DNA of 64,000 nucleotides from Tanypteryx hageni (taxonomy: Eukaryota; Arthropoda; Insecta; Odonata; Petaluridae), in assembly GCA_028673005.1 (NCBI GenBank), contig CM054113.1, positions 36,088,117 through 36,152,116 on the forward strand, in the 5' to 3' direction. Under the pieces are notes generated by a model. That model saw only the letters and a list, made by a program, of their open reading frames with translations, did not search any database and was not told where the DNA came from. Positions 1 through 10,956 of this stretch are shown here, piece by piece. Numbering within the stretch: position 1 is the first letter of the stretch; each line of letters starts with the position of its first letter. A program made the translations under genes and the position numbers.

Positions 1-15
1 TTATTCAATTTTTGA

Positions 16-310
16 GGGGGTGCCGGTGGTGTAGTGGTTAGGACGCTGGCTGCTACTTGCCTGCTGCTCGAAAAGGCAGCGGGCACAAATCCTGCGTAAG
101 TAGGCAGTTCGAGGAGACCACGCCAATTCAGCGTTCCGTCCTTCGGAAGGGACGTTAAACCGTTGGCCGGCTTGGTGCTTTTCGTAAAATAGTGGGCTAA
201 TGCCGGCACCGAGTATCCCTCCTCCATTCTGTGTGTACATATGTCCAGTTGATGATAGTGCAAATGACCATAGCGGTCGAAGCATTTAAAAAATAAATTA
301 CTACTACTGC
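16..310 (+). mobile_element. tRNA-derived SINE, complete copy
   Basis: A short non-coding retroelement that would be transcribed by RNA polymerase III and moved by a partner LINE. The head carries an A-box-like TGGTGTAGTGGTTAG. The B box is degraded. The body holds the core CCGTCCTTCGGAAGGGACG, shared with the SINEs at 5243-5600, 30453-30792 and (diverged) 56640-56870, followed by a GCCGGCACC motif. The 3' end is a short ACT-repeat tail. A 12-bp duplication with one mismatch (TTCAATTTTTGA at 4-15, TTCAATTTCTGA at 311-322) brackets it, which sets the ends. Reading frames across it are not genes. Confidence 0.8.
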
Positions 311-322
311 TTCAATTTCTGA

Positions 323-1936
323 AATGCCAGAAATAATATTCGCATTATTTCCAATAAATTACATTTGGACTACGCTGGGTAACGATTCGAAAAACAAAGT
401 ATCTATTACTTCTTGGGCGTTTGGCATCATTCTCAGTCTTATAAATTTCACACTGACAATGAGGATTACAATTTCTTAGTCATTCCTTCCTTTCATATCC
501 TTTTCTTGTTAAAAATAACTAATTTTTTACGTAATCACGAAAAAACTTACTCTGTGCTTCTCTTTTGGCAAAACACAAACACTGTAAATATATATTGACG
601 AATTTCTAAAAACTTACAAAAAAAGTGACGTTCGCGATAACATAAAATAAATAGCAAAAAATGTATGCGAAAAAGTGTCTATGAATTCTAAGTCGACACG
701 AGTAGGTACTAATTTTAGCTATTACGACAATTACTTCCACGGGCTGAAATTAGTTTAAAAATTGAAATAATTTATCATATTCACAAGAGTGGAAAATAAC
801 TTGATAACAAAAGCTTTATATAATTTAAATTATATGAGAAAATTTATTAGAAAATAATTATTATAATTTCCATAGACATCAGAGAGGGAATTCATTCCAT
901 CCATTCACTGATAAAACGTAAGTACAGCATCCCATCGACTAAAAACTTTCTTCCGCCACTTCTGGAGTTAACAAGCGCATATCGGCAACTTATCGCATTT
1001 TTGGGATAAAAGACGCCCCCCGATTTTTTAAAAAAAGGTGTTTCAGGAAACTATTATTTAGGTTCACCAAAGAATTAAGAGCCACGTGGTTTATCATCTC
1101 TAGCCTTAATTAAGTCCACATCTGGCAATATTTAAAGAAAATATAATTGCGTGATAACAGTTATATATAACGTTTTAGATAAAATTTATCCGTCAAAGTA
1201 AGTGGTGATAAATTAAAATATAAATTATTGCTTCAAAACTTGCCCTGCATCCAATCGGCAGTCATATTAATAAGTCTGTCGGAGTGCGCCGCACACGTAG
1301 CACGTATAGACACCCATTCCCGATAGTACTTACTTAAACTTAAGTGCAAGATGAGATTTTAATTCCTAATGTATGGAATGCATATGTAATAACGACACGT
1401 ACGCACAACTAGTACTTTTTCTTCTGTAACTCTCAGTGCCACTTACATAACAATTTTGGTCGATACAGCAATATCTAACTTCCTCTGCTCCACTATTCAT
1501 TTTTTCACTTCCTCCTCTAGCTGAAGCCATTTAAGACCAAGCTTACGAAGAATATGTTTCTCTTTTCCTTTCACCTTCAGTTTTTCCTACTGTTTTCACC
1601 ATTCAAGGATAATTTTTCCGTGGTACATGAGCCGAAACGACGTTCTGCTGCTCGGTCTCCGTGCGTTTTTGCGTATCGAATCAGCTGAAGCTGATAGCTA
1701 ATAGTGTAGGCATATCTTTTTACTCTTGTAGTCATTATGATCTCAATGCACGTCACAGTATATAAACCCTGGATATTTATAAAAAATTTATGACATTTAT
1801 CAGAATTCTAATATTTCGTGGCATTAATCGCGTTATTTATTGGGCTCATTAAGAAATAAAAATCGCAATGCAATTATTGTGAGCAGACAGTAATAAAGCA
1901 AAATAATGAAAATGTGTTGCCTGAATTCACGTTGTG
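323..1936. other. No gene recognised
   Basis: AT-rich sequence without a recognisable coding region, RNA gene or TIR. Short open frames here have no family resemblance that I can see. Confidence 0.5.
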
Positions 1937-2033
1937 CAGGATGATTTTTTTATTCTAGAACCCTGAAATATCGCTATATCTCAAGATATAAATAAGAGAG
2001 AAATGCAAATCTTGCTAAAAACAGTTTTATAGT

Positions 2034-3790
2034 ATTCATTTTCATCATCAAAGGTAGTCTGTCCGTAGACAGGTTCGTGATTTTTCGTGCTCAAACCTGG
2101 TTCTCCATATACTCCTATTTTCCGCTGTCCTCTTCATATCTTGATATCATCTATTAGCTGAAACCTTTTCCTACCTCTTTCGCTTTTTTCATCTAGTTTT
2201 CCTTCTATCATGTCTGTAATCTTACTCTATCTCCTCAGGTAATGTCCAACCCAGTTTGCCTTCCTCTTTCTAATAATCTGTATAATCATTCGCCTCGCTC
2301 CTATTCTTCGTAGCACTTCATCGTTTTTCATCCTATCTGCCCATTTTATCTTCAGCATTATCCTCAAAGTCCACATTTCAAAACTTTCCAAGTATTTGAT
2401 GTCATTCTTCGTTAGCGTCCATGTTTCTGCCCCGTATAAAGCTATAATCCATACATAGCATTTTATGATCTTCTTGCGGATATCTTCCCTTATATTCCCC
2501 GTAAGTAGGTGTTTCTTTCTTCTGAAAGCCGCTTTTGCTTTTCCTATTCTAGTCCTGATCTCATCCGTACACTTTGCTTCTTTTTTTATGATGCTTCCAA
2601 GGTATTTATAGTCTGAAACTTATTCTAAAGGCTTTCCTCCAATACCTATGTTCAGATTCTCTTCTTTGCCCGATATTCAATGACCTTAGATTTTTCTGTA
2701 TTTATTACCATACGGTATTTTTTAACTGTTTTTACAAGTCTATTTATCATTTTCTGGAGCTTCTCTTCCTTTCTTGCTACAAGTACTTGATCATCCGCGT
2801 ATTTTACTGTTCTTATAACCCTTCCTCCAATTTTGAAATCTCCTGTGCCTTCTAACGCTTCTTGCATTACTTCTTCTCAATAAATATTGAATAGGGTTGG
2901 CGATAGGCAGCAGCCCTCTCTTACTCCTCGACCGATATTTACTCCGCAGGTGTCCGCATTCTCCAACCAGACCTTTACAACTTTATGCACATATAGATTC
3001 CTGATCCGCCTCCTGTCTTTGCAGTTCACACCTATATCCTTTAATATCTTCATCAACATTACCCAATTTACTCTATCAAAGGCCTTCTGCCAGTCTAAGA
3101 AACATACGCAGATATATTGACTGTACTCTATAACCCTTTCCGATACTATAGCATCTCTAGTTCCTCGTACTTTTCTGAAACCAAATTGATCTTCCCCTAG
3201 TATTCCTTCCGCCTTTCTTTCCAGCCTTTTATGAAGAATCCTTGCGAGGATCTTCGAGGTGTGTGACAGAAGGCTTATCGTTCTGTAGTCATTACACTGC
3301 ATTGCCTTTAGCTTCTTCTTTAGAGGGATCATTGATACTTCAAGTAAATCCGAGGCCACTCTCCGGTGTTGTAAATCTTATTAATTAATTTCATGATCGC
3401 TTTTAGTCCTTCTGATCCCATGACTTTAAGTTCCTCAGCCGGTATTCCATCGCTGCCTGTGGCTTTCCCTTTCATTAGTTCCACACTTCGCTCTCCATAA
3501 TACTTGGTCCTAAGTTGTCTTCTTAAATGTTTTCCTAATCTTCCAGTTCTATTTTTAGCCGATCCTGCCTGCTTGCTGTATAGTTCCTTAATGTATTCTT
3601 CCCACACCTGTGCTACATCCTATGTTTCTGAGATTATCTTCCCATCCGTATTCATAATTCCTTTACCACGAATTCCATTACACTTCTTTATCTTCTAATT
3701 CCAGTGCCCTAGCGTACATCATATCGTTCAGCCCTAACTTCTGCATTTGTTTTATTTCGTCACATTTTTCTTTTAATTACTTTTCTCTAG
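2034..3790 (-). pseudogene. RTE-type LINE, 5'-truncated, reverse transcriptase
   Basis: Remains of a non-LTR retrotransposon polymerase. Reading from 3607 down: a linker with GKATGSDGIPAE, the fingers region, motif A FLDWQKAFDRVNW, motif B-like GRGVREGCCLSP, then an intact YADD box. After 2652 the C-terminal part continues in broken frames with YLGSI and a FEMWTLRIMLKIKWADR motif typical of the RTE/BovB group. A TGA stop lies at about 2877-2879 and a frameshift near 3350. The 3' end (about 2034-2060) is a GATGATGAAAATGAAT-like tail, as expected for RTE elements. The endonuclease is missing. The clade call rests on motif memory only. Confidence 0.75.
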
Positions 3791-3879
3791 CTTTATTTAT
3801 ATTATCTAACAATATTACAATTACAATATTATCTAAAAATATTAATACAATTTTATATTATCTAACAATAATAAAAGGC

Positions 3880-4621
3880 CACTTCCGTCCCTTTCTAGCT
3901 CCCTCTGTCACGCTATAAAAATGCGAATAACTCAATAATGAAACGAGATACATTTTTAATAATTGGCAGAAATAATTGATTTACGTATTGTAAGATGATG
4001 ACAAAAGGAAATCTCGAAAAAATCGAGGTTCGACTCCGAGGTAGGCATTTTCATTTCCCACATTATACACGTAAAAATCGATTTTTTGACTTGCAAGCCT
4101 ATGATCTTCAGATCTAGCCCATTTTTACGTAAACAATATGAATGTTTTTATTCTGTTCGTCATTTCTCGCCTACAATTCGAAATTTCTCATGTTAAACGT
4201 TTATTTCACATATTTTGTAGAAATCTTGGCATTTAATTGGGATGTTGTCTTGCCAACCATTTACATTGTTAAACCTCGAAATCCTCTTATTTCAATCCTT
4301 ATGGGTGAAAGCGTGCTTTGAATGCTCTTACAAATAGTATGAGAGAGAGAGTGAAATTCGTTTTATAGCAACCAATGTAAACAACATTCGTTACGTTATT
4401 TACGAGAAGGAATACATTTGAATGTAGAACAATAATCATTTGCATAATAAAATTAGGTACTTATAATCGTCGTAGAAGATTGGAACTTGGAAAAACGAAC
4501 ACCTAAAAGAACAAAAGTTTGTTTTCTTACCATCCAAAGAATGTCAAGGTTTACTTATGTTCATTATTTATTTCACAAAAAACTTTCCCGTTGAATTTCA
4601 ACGGACATCTCCCTAGTTTAA
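3880..4621 (+). repeat. Dispersed repeat R2, copy 1
   Basis: Non-coding repeat shared with 36075-36935, 44700-45215 and a fragment at 45455-45560. It starts around CTCCCTCTGTCACGC and includes ATGCGAATAACTC, a tRNA T-arm-like GGTTCGACTCC near 4027, a purine-rich GAGAGAGAG stretch and TTTACGAGAAGGAATAC. It sits between the RTE copy and the mariner 3' region. Class unknown. Confidence 0.7.
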
Positions 4622-4776
4622 AAATATTTATTTAAAAAAATTTCACATCATATGCTGAAAATGAGCACCACCTTGTTGAATACGTATATGCACGAGCTCT
4701 CCGCAGCATACTGTCTGACACAGACTGTGCATTCGTTACGAGATGCTCTCAATGACATCTCTTATTCTTTTTTTGA

Positions 4777-5982
4777 TAGACCAGTCAAATTAGACATTTT
4801 AGGGGAAATAATTCATAAAGTTTTGGAACTTAGCACTTTTGTTCATTAGGGCAACCTAACTAACATATCAAAAGTTGGCATGCCTGACGTGTACACATCG
4901 GCCGTTTTGGCGCTAAAATGGCTGCCGGAGCACGACCCGCGACTGGCCTTTCGCGAATAATTCGAAAACGGTCAAATCTACGGCAAAACCGTAAATAGTC
5001 AAACTTGTAGAGAATATAATTTCCTACAAAAAAGATCCTTTGCAGTCTTTTTGATACTGCGATGGTATAGCAGAAAATGAGCGTTTTTTTACGGAACGCA
5101 GGCCGCCGCTGTCTTAAAATCAAGTGTTGTGAGCTCGTTACTTACGTTAAGTAATTGAATTAAACAGTGGATTTGTGCCTAAATGGGATACCACTATGAA
5201 AAATGCGTCTGGAGCTCTACCAGAGCTGGTGGTGTGGAAATGTCATATCTGAGTCCAGCTTGATTCGCCTCTATCCTACTCACAATGGGTATATTAGAGG
5301 TAGTGCAATGAATAGTCAGGAAGGGAGGAGAGAAACCCGGTGGCGGCATTTGCCTGCTCTTGCGAAGAACATCAGGAGGGCCAACTGCTTAGCGTCCCTT
5401 CCGAAGGACGGAGTGTTGATTTGAGCGCGCTCCTCATTTTCTCGTTTTCTCTTTCCTCGTCACCTTAGTTCCAACACGCACAAATAGGGGGCCGGCGCGT
5501 CCTCGGAAAAAATCCTCATAAGGATTCGAACCGGGTGTTGCACTTTTAGCAGATCGTACGGTGGGGCCAACACTCTAACCACTACACCACCGGCTCTCCT
5601 TGGTGTGGAAATGAGCTCACAACACTTGATTTTAAGACATCGCGCGGCCTGCGTTCCGCAAATAACGCTCATTTTTTACTATACCATCGCAGTAGCAAAA
5701 AGACTGCAAAGAATATTTTCTGTAGGAAATGTTATTCTCTACGAGTTTGTCTATGTACGGTTTTGCCGTAGATTTTGCCGTTTTCGAGTTATTCGCGAAA
5801 GGCCAGTTGCGGGTCGTGCTCCGGCAGCCATTTTGGCGCCAAAACGGCCGACGCAAACGCGTCAGGCATGTCAACTTTTGATATGTTAGTTAGGTTGCTC
5901 TAACAAACAAATGTGCTAAGTTTGAGAACTTTATGAATTATTTCTCCTAACCGTCAAAAAAGTTTCTAATTTGACTTGTCTA
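4777..5982. mobile_element. Long foldback/MITE element inserted in the mariner copy
   Basis: Two inverted arms of about 350-370 bp (4777 to about 5135, and about 5611 to 5982) begin with TAGACCAGTCAAATTAGA and TAGACAAGTCAAATTAGA when each is read inward. They share blocks such as GCATGCCTGACG, GGCCGTTTTGGCGC and GAGCTC. The spacer holds a later SINE (5243-5600). The element interrupts the mariner transposase between its FFLWGY block and its C-terminus. No coding capacity. I cannot fix the target duplication. Confidence 0.8.
5243..5600 (-). mobile_element. tRNA-derived SINE with perfect 13-bp target duplication
   Basis: Read on the minus strand, it starts with GAGCCGGTGGTGTAGTGG (A-box region), has a good B box GGTTCGAATCC near 5533, the shared core CCGTCCTTCGGAAGGGACG and a tail similar to that at 30740. 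The duplication TGGTGTGGAAATG occurs exactly at 5230-5242 and 5601-5613. It lies in the spacer of the foldback element and is therefore younger than it. Confidence 0.9.
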
Positions 5983-7789
5983 TTAGTTGGTCAAGAGTTT
6001 GGGGATTCGTAATGTACACTTTTTCTTTTATGTATCCCCAAAGGAAAAAATCAGGGAGGTCAGATCGGGAGATCGGGGAGGTCAACAATGACTTGGAAAC
6101 AATACGCTCTCCAAAGAGAAGCCCTAGCTCCGTCATGCTGTACCGTGAAGTGTTACTATGGCACCATCCTGATGAAACATCCTCGTTAAATTTCATCGGT
6201 AGTTATACCCGGTTTCATATATCTTTGCGGCTGAGAGAGAGAGAGCGAAGAAGAGAGCTTTCCAGTACGCGATCTTACGGGAACCAATAGGAATGAAGTA
6301 GGTGGAGCCTCCTCTGTCGAGAGCTCATAATCTCTCTGGCCTCCGTTGTGCATACATCGAGTGCTCACCGCTGGCACCTTTTTCTTTCTTCTGAACTCTC
6401 CGCTACGTATTCCACTTTAGTAGATATGGCAGCGCCGAGTTTGAGTTCTTCAGCGAGGAGACGACTCCTCTCTAGAAGGTGGGGAAATGTCTCTCCATCT
6501 CCAAGCAGCGGAAACACACCAGTGGTCCCGAGTACGTACGAAATGTCAGTCGCAAAGATAAATAAAATGGACTATAGATGCCCCACAAATTTATATACCG
6601 CTCCGATGTCACCGTTTCCATAAAAAAGGTCCCAACCCTACGGCGGCTTAGAGCACACCAAACACCAATTTTCTCTTAATGTAACGGACGTTCGCGTATA
6701 GCATGTGGCTGTTCACTTAGCCATAAACGGGTGTTTTGTGAATTAACATTGCCATTAAAATTAAACCAGGCTTTGCCTGTAAAAACATGACATCAAAAAC
6801 ACCAGGAATGTCACTTACAAGCCTAAGGAACCACTTATAGTATCTTTTACGCTTCTCTTTGTCTGGCTCCAGTATTACAGATGGTCCTTTCGAGTCGAAA
6901 TGAAGTGCGTCTCATAGTAGGTTTGAGAGATTTGGAAGGCTAAAAATTCAAAATTTCATGCAGCAGCAAGAATAATGCACCGAAATAATAAGGCAATATC
7001 TTTGCAAATAAGACATTAAAAATTCGAAATTTAACAAAAATAAACGTCAAACCTTAACTCTATTCGAGTATATATAAACATAAAACATATACTTTAATAT
7101 TTGAACAGGCAAAAGCAATATTAAGCCAAACGTACAGGGTCGGTGCAGTGCACATATGACGACGGCATGTGACGTTTATAGGGTCGGTGCCCAGCACGCT
7201 TGACGACGCTGAGGGGTTCAACTTCTTAACCACACTCCTAGCACTAGCATATGAACATTGTAACTTCATGTATAACAAACATTATGAATAAATCCCACCA
7301 AGTGACGCTTTAAACCATTAACTATAATATTGTAACTGTTGTGAGAGACGTCTCAGGGACTTTTTTCGGCTTTGTTCTAGTATTTCCCGCGCTTGCTCCA
7401 CGTTTTCTTCTGTCACAACTGTTGGTAGACGCGCATGTTTTTTTCAAATTCAAGCCCAGTTTTTATGAACCGCTTCATCAACTTCCATATAACTGATTTA
7501 GAAGGCATGTTTCGCTTGCCAAAACAACGCTTAAACTTAACTTGACGCAATTTAAATGACTCCAACTTAAAGAATTTTTCAACGATAAGTACACGTTCTC
7601 CCATACCCAGCACCATTTTAAGACTAAAAGGGCATATGATTTAATTAAGTTAATTAATTGGACTAAAATTGAGAATTTAGCTACTTTCATAACAATGTAG
7701 CGATTACATGGTTGGATGTAAATGGGTTATCGAATAAGAAAATCACGATGGCAACAACGACATCAAAATATGAAGGAACTACTAAAATT

Positions 7790-8267
7790 TGTAAGGCATC
7801 TGAGGATGAAATTCAACGAGGATGGTTTCAATAGGATGGTGCCACGAGTCACATTTTACGGTTCAGCATGACGGAGCTAGGGCTTCTCTTTGAAGAGCGT
7901 ATTGTTTCCAAGTTATTATTGGCCTCCCCGATCTGACCTCGCCTGAGTTTTTCTTTTGGGGATACATAAAAGAAAAAGTGTACATTACGAATCCCCATAC
8001 TCTTGACCAACTAAAGGAAAGAATAAGAGATGTCACTGAGAGCATCTCCGAAGGAATGCTGCTGTCTATGACAGTCAATATGCTGCGGTGAGTAAGTACA
8101 TATATGTATTCAGCAAGGTGATGCTCATTTTCAACATGTGAAATTTTTTTAAATAAATCTTTTTAAATAATATAAAACTATGTTTTTAGGAATTTTTACA
8201 TTTATCTCTTATTTATATCTTGAGATATAGCGATATTTTAGGGTTATCGAATAAAAAAATCACCTTG
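7790..8267 (+). pseudogene. Second mariner-like copy, 3' part only
   Basis: Plus-strand paralogue of the C-terminal third of the transposase at 4640-7690, including FFWGYIKEKVY-type sequence in shifted frames and TLDQLKERIRDVTES-like residues near 8000-8040. It runs through the 3' untranslated part to a TIR (GGGTTATCGAATAAAAAAAT, 8241-8260) ending around CACCTTG at 8267. It is uninterrupted and therefore serves as the reference for the inserted copy. Head-to-head with the minus copy. Confidence 0.7.
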
Positions 8268-8640
8268 TATAAGGTTTTACTGTATACATTAACATTTTTT
8301 CTAATAATTATTAATTATGTACATTTTAATGTTTTTAACGAATTAATTAACGTCAAAAAAGGAATTGGAGACTACGGTGTACAGATTGGAATTAAAATTT
8401 AAAACTCCTGAACCGTAAATTAACCCAGAGAGTGCTCACACGTCAATAAGAAATAAGGAAAATTAAATTATGCTTACAAGTTTGCAGGACGATGATGGCC
8501 TACAGGGACCTGTTGTCTAAAACTAGCCTAAAAGGAAGAAAAAGAAAAACACACACGCACAAGAACTCTGGAAATCTCTAGATACGTATTTCGGGAGCTA
8601 TGCTCCCATCTTCAGTAGCTGAAGTCGTATGAATTGGCGG

Positions 8641-9168
8641 TACCTGGCAGTACCTGTGAATGAAAACAAACTCTCCAACTTACTACACAATCCAAAAGAC
8701 ACGATCCCGACTCTACAAAGATCCGGCATATACAAAATCGCTTGCACAGACTGCGAGAAAGTCTACATAGGGCAAACTAAACGGAAGCTGGAAACCAGGT
8801 TCAAAGAACACCTTGCACACTTCAAACAAAATAGATTTAACAGGTCTAGCGTCGCAATACACATACAGGAAAACAATCACCCGATTAAAATCGAAAACAT
8901 GTCTCTCTTAAAATCAACACAAACCGACTGGAAACTAGACGCTTACGAGAGTATTTTCATAAACAAATTCAAAGAGACGGTTATGAATAACGACCGCGGA
9001 CCTATCCCTTACTCACCCCTCTACTCGCTAACCGTTAAGAATTCCTCCACCCCTCTGCCCTCCTTTCACTTTTACCCGGAACACATAAATACACAAGACC
9101 AAACACAAACAATTCATACGACTTCAGCTACTGAAGATGGGAGCATAGCTCCCGAAATACGTATCTAG
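8641..9168 (+). pseudogene. GIY-YIG endonuclease domain of a Penelope-like element (truncated)
   Basis: The frame runs open from inside the left arm to a stop at 9166-9168, in the right arm. The residues RSGIYKIACTDCEKVYIGQT form the GIY...YIG motif with the CxxC pair usual for Penelope-type enzymes. The arginine in ETRFKEH and the glutamate in LDAYESIFINKF match expected catalytic positions. The domain is complete and undisturbed, but the reverse transcriptase that should precede it is absent, so the 5' part of the polyprotein is lost. The ATG at 8629 is probably fortuitous because it lies in the inverted arm. Confidence 0.75.
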
Positions 9169-9170
9169 AG
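9122..9170 (+). ncRNA. Hammerhead-ribozyme-like motif in the Penelope terminal arm
   Basis: CTGAAGA (9131-9137) is followed by a 6-bp hairpin GGGAGC/GCTCCC with loop ATA (9139-9153), GAAA (9154-9157), a minimal TAC/GTA stem and ATC, then TAG, which can pair with CTA just before the core. This is the order of a type I hammerhead core. Penelope-like elements are known to carry such ribozymes. One extra T (9138) between the core and helix II departs from the consensus, so activity is uncertain. The inverted copy is in the left arm near 8580-8625. Confidence 0.35.
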
Positions 9171-9969
9171 ATTTCCAGAGTGCTTGTGCGTGTGTGTTTT
9201 TCTTTTTCTTCTTTTTAGGCTAGTTTTAGACAACAGGTCCCTGTAGGCCATCATCGTCCTGCAAACTTGTAAGCATAATTTAATTTTCCTTATTTCTTAT
9301 TGACGTGTGAGTGCTCTCTGGGTTAATTTACGGTTCAGGAGTTTTAAATTTTAATTCCAACGAATTACTGCCAATTATTCCACTTTGGGGACGAGTGGAT
9401 TTATGAGTATCAAAACTAAATACAGCAATAATCTTACCATCAGACGCAAGCTGGTTTTGAGAGGCGTTTCTCTGGAAAAATGCGTCTTATAGCCCGAAAA
9501 TACAGTAATTAAATAGCAAGAACAAATTTTATCCTTTATTAGACATAAAATTCCTCTAGTGCTTTCTGGTCGCAAAGGCACGACGTAAATATTTCCCTTT
9601 CCTTTATTATTATATCAATGAATTTGATGCCGCTGTTTGAGCAATTTTTGTTTGAAATTTTATATTTAAAAATCTAAATAAATTCACAAACGAACGTCTC
9701 TAAAATCACTATCAAACAAGTGCAAAAATCATCTCTGAAAATATGCTAACGAAATTAAAAGCGTCAAATTATAAAAGTATTAAGAAGTGGCATACGAAAT
9801 ATGAATCTGAGAATTAAATCTCCTATACAATGAAGAAATTTGTTTGTTCAACCATGACTATTTCTTCAGTATTTCTTACGCTACAAAAAATAATTTGTCG
9901 TTTATAAAAATGATTAAGGTTATTGATAATGCTTATAGTAGTAATTGAGGAGATAACCTCAAGCCAAAA

Positions 9970-10167
9970 TTAGCTCCTCTTTAAGCGTACAGGCAGCGCC
10001 AACATAAGGGATATTATCACCATTGCCCTTTCTATATTCATCGCCGGAAGAAGGCTTCTTCCAAGATTTTGCCCATTTCTACAATTAAAAATTTTCCTCC
10101 ACAAGTTGGATGGATTTCGCGATATCACTGTACCGTCTGCGTTTGGGTTCTTTACCTCTCTTGGGAT
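9970..10167 (-). other. Stop-free stretch of 65 codons, unknown
   Basis: An open frame without an early methionine, in a locally less AT-rich stretch. A second frame also reads a basic KRGKEPKRRRYS segment before stopping. It lies downstream of the candidate exon at 10335-10410 on the same strand, but no in-frame splice connection could be made, because the phase would create a TGA. A run of this length can occur by chance. Confidence 0.15.
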
Positions 10168-10334
10168 TCATTCGATATATCGTACAATCAATCTCGAAAA
10201 GTATATGTATTCAATGCCATTTCGAGTTTTTTTAACGGTTTTATAAACCCTTGCAAGCGATATTTTTATTTTAGGATATTTTTCTGTGAAGTTTATTAGG
10301 AGATTGAAGAAAATAAAGCAGACGAAAAACTCAC

Positions 10335-10410
10335 CATTCATTTTTTTTAAATTCCAATGCTGAGGATACTCCTTCATCGGATTTCCAAAACAGCTTTTCA
10401 TTCATCGACA
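10335..10410 (-). CDS. Candidate internal exon, unknown protein
   Basis: On the minus strand a pyrimidine-rich acceptor (CTTTTCTCATTTTGCAG) precedes 76 bp, and a consensus donor (GTGAGT, at 10329-10334) follows. Only one of three frames is open. It encodes 24 full codons: SMNEKLFWKSDEGVSS, then ALEFKKNE. It starts in phase with two spare bases and ends with TG. I do not recognise the protein. The pairing of good splice signals with an open frame is the evidence. Neighbouring exons were not found. Confidence 0.3.
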
Positions 10411-10956
10411 CTGCAAAATGAGAAAAGTTTAGCGTAAATAAATTTAAGTTTTTTTCTGACTTAAATTTGTAAGTATTTGGAATAACATTAACGTTTTTCG
10501 GAAAAAATTACCAAAAACTCTCGCAAATGTCGGCAATTCAGGTGAAAGGGCTATTTTTATTCATCAAAGAATGGACGATTGGAATTATATATGATTCACA
10601 AAAATATAAATACATTTGTATAATACATAAGCTTGACTATTGGAAACTTTGTTTTAGGCTGATGGTTTCCTCGGGAATAGATTTTGAAGGAATATATTCT
10701 GTATCATTAATATCAACAAAACTGACGGAGATTTATTATCCTGAAACACTGGGAAAAGCATTGCCTACGTTATGTTCCAAGTCTTACGTTAAATTATTCA
10801 TTAGCCCATCAATTTTCAAAACTTCCGCGTAACTACCCATTTCCACAATGAAATGATCTACCTACGCTTTTAACAAGTTAGTGATGGATGCTAGCGATAC
10901 TATAACATTTGAAAGTTGAACTTTAACATTTCCTCTCCGTACTCGACCCTTTTAAT
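10411..10956. other. No gene recognised
   Basis: A 101-codon plus-strand frame at 10527-10832 has no recognisable motif and AT-rich composition. I do not call it a gene. Confidence 0.4.

Larger units (their letters stand above)
4640..7690 (-). pseudogene. Mariner/IS630-like transposase, in pieces
   Basis: A DDE transposase read in the minus direction in separated blocks. 7690-7335 is an N-terminal helix-turn-helix region (GERVLIVEKFF, then SVIWKLMKRF). 6905-6600 is a middle block (YYKWFLRLVSDIPGVF, then a WFNFNGNVNSQNTRLW-like stretch). 6200-5983 carries RSDLPDFFLWGYIKEKVY, the conserved block ahead of the last catalytic residue. 4776-4640 is the C-terminus. Frameshifts and insertions separate the blocks, so no protein can be made. 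Open frames such as 5976-6290 plus are shadows of this gene. Confidence 0.75.
1937..7750 (-). mobile_element. Mariner-like DNA transposon split by several insertions
   Basis: The 3' terminus at about 1937-2033 matches, in reverse complement, the terminus of the neighbouring copy at about 8175-8267 (TIR core GATTTTTTTATTC). The 5' terminus is a TIR-like GGGTTATCGAATAAG near 7724-7738. The internal 3' sequence stops near 2033 and resumes near 4622, exactly where the uninterrupted neighbour is continuous, so 2034-4621 is inserted material. Further interruptions are the foldback element 4777-5982, a segment at about 6200-6590 and one at about 6905-7335. The latter carries a direct repeat AGGGTCGGTGC. 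Removing them leaves an element near the usual 1.3 kb. Confidence 0.75.
8386..9360 (+). mobile_element. Penelope-like retroelement fragment with inverted terminal arms
   Basis: Two arms of equal length, 8386-8636 and 9110-9360 (251 bp each), are near-identical inverted copies. Between and into them runs a GIY-YIG endonuclease reading frame. Penelope-like elements are known to have terminal repeats in direct or inverted orientation and frequent 5' truncation, which fits a copy that lost its reverse transcriptase. Outer ends read TTGGAATTAAAATTTAAAAC on both sides. No target duplication was found. Confidence 0.8.

Noticed and set aside
5632..5874. Paired frames on both strands in the foldback arms
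   Set aside because: The same sequence is inverted at 4860-5123 and reads as non-homologous peptides. The arms are non-coding.
10527..10832. 101-codon plus frame
   Set aside because: AT-rich, no motif, no codon pattern that sets it apart from flanking DNA.
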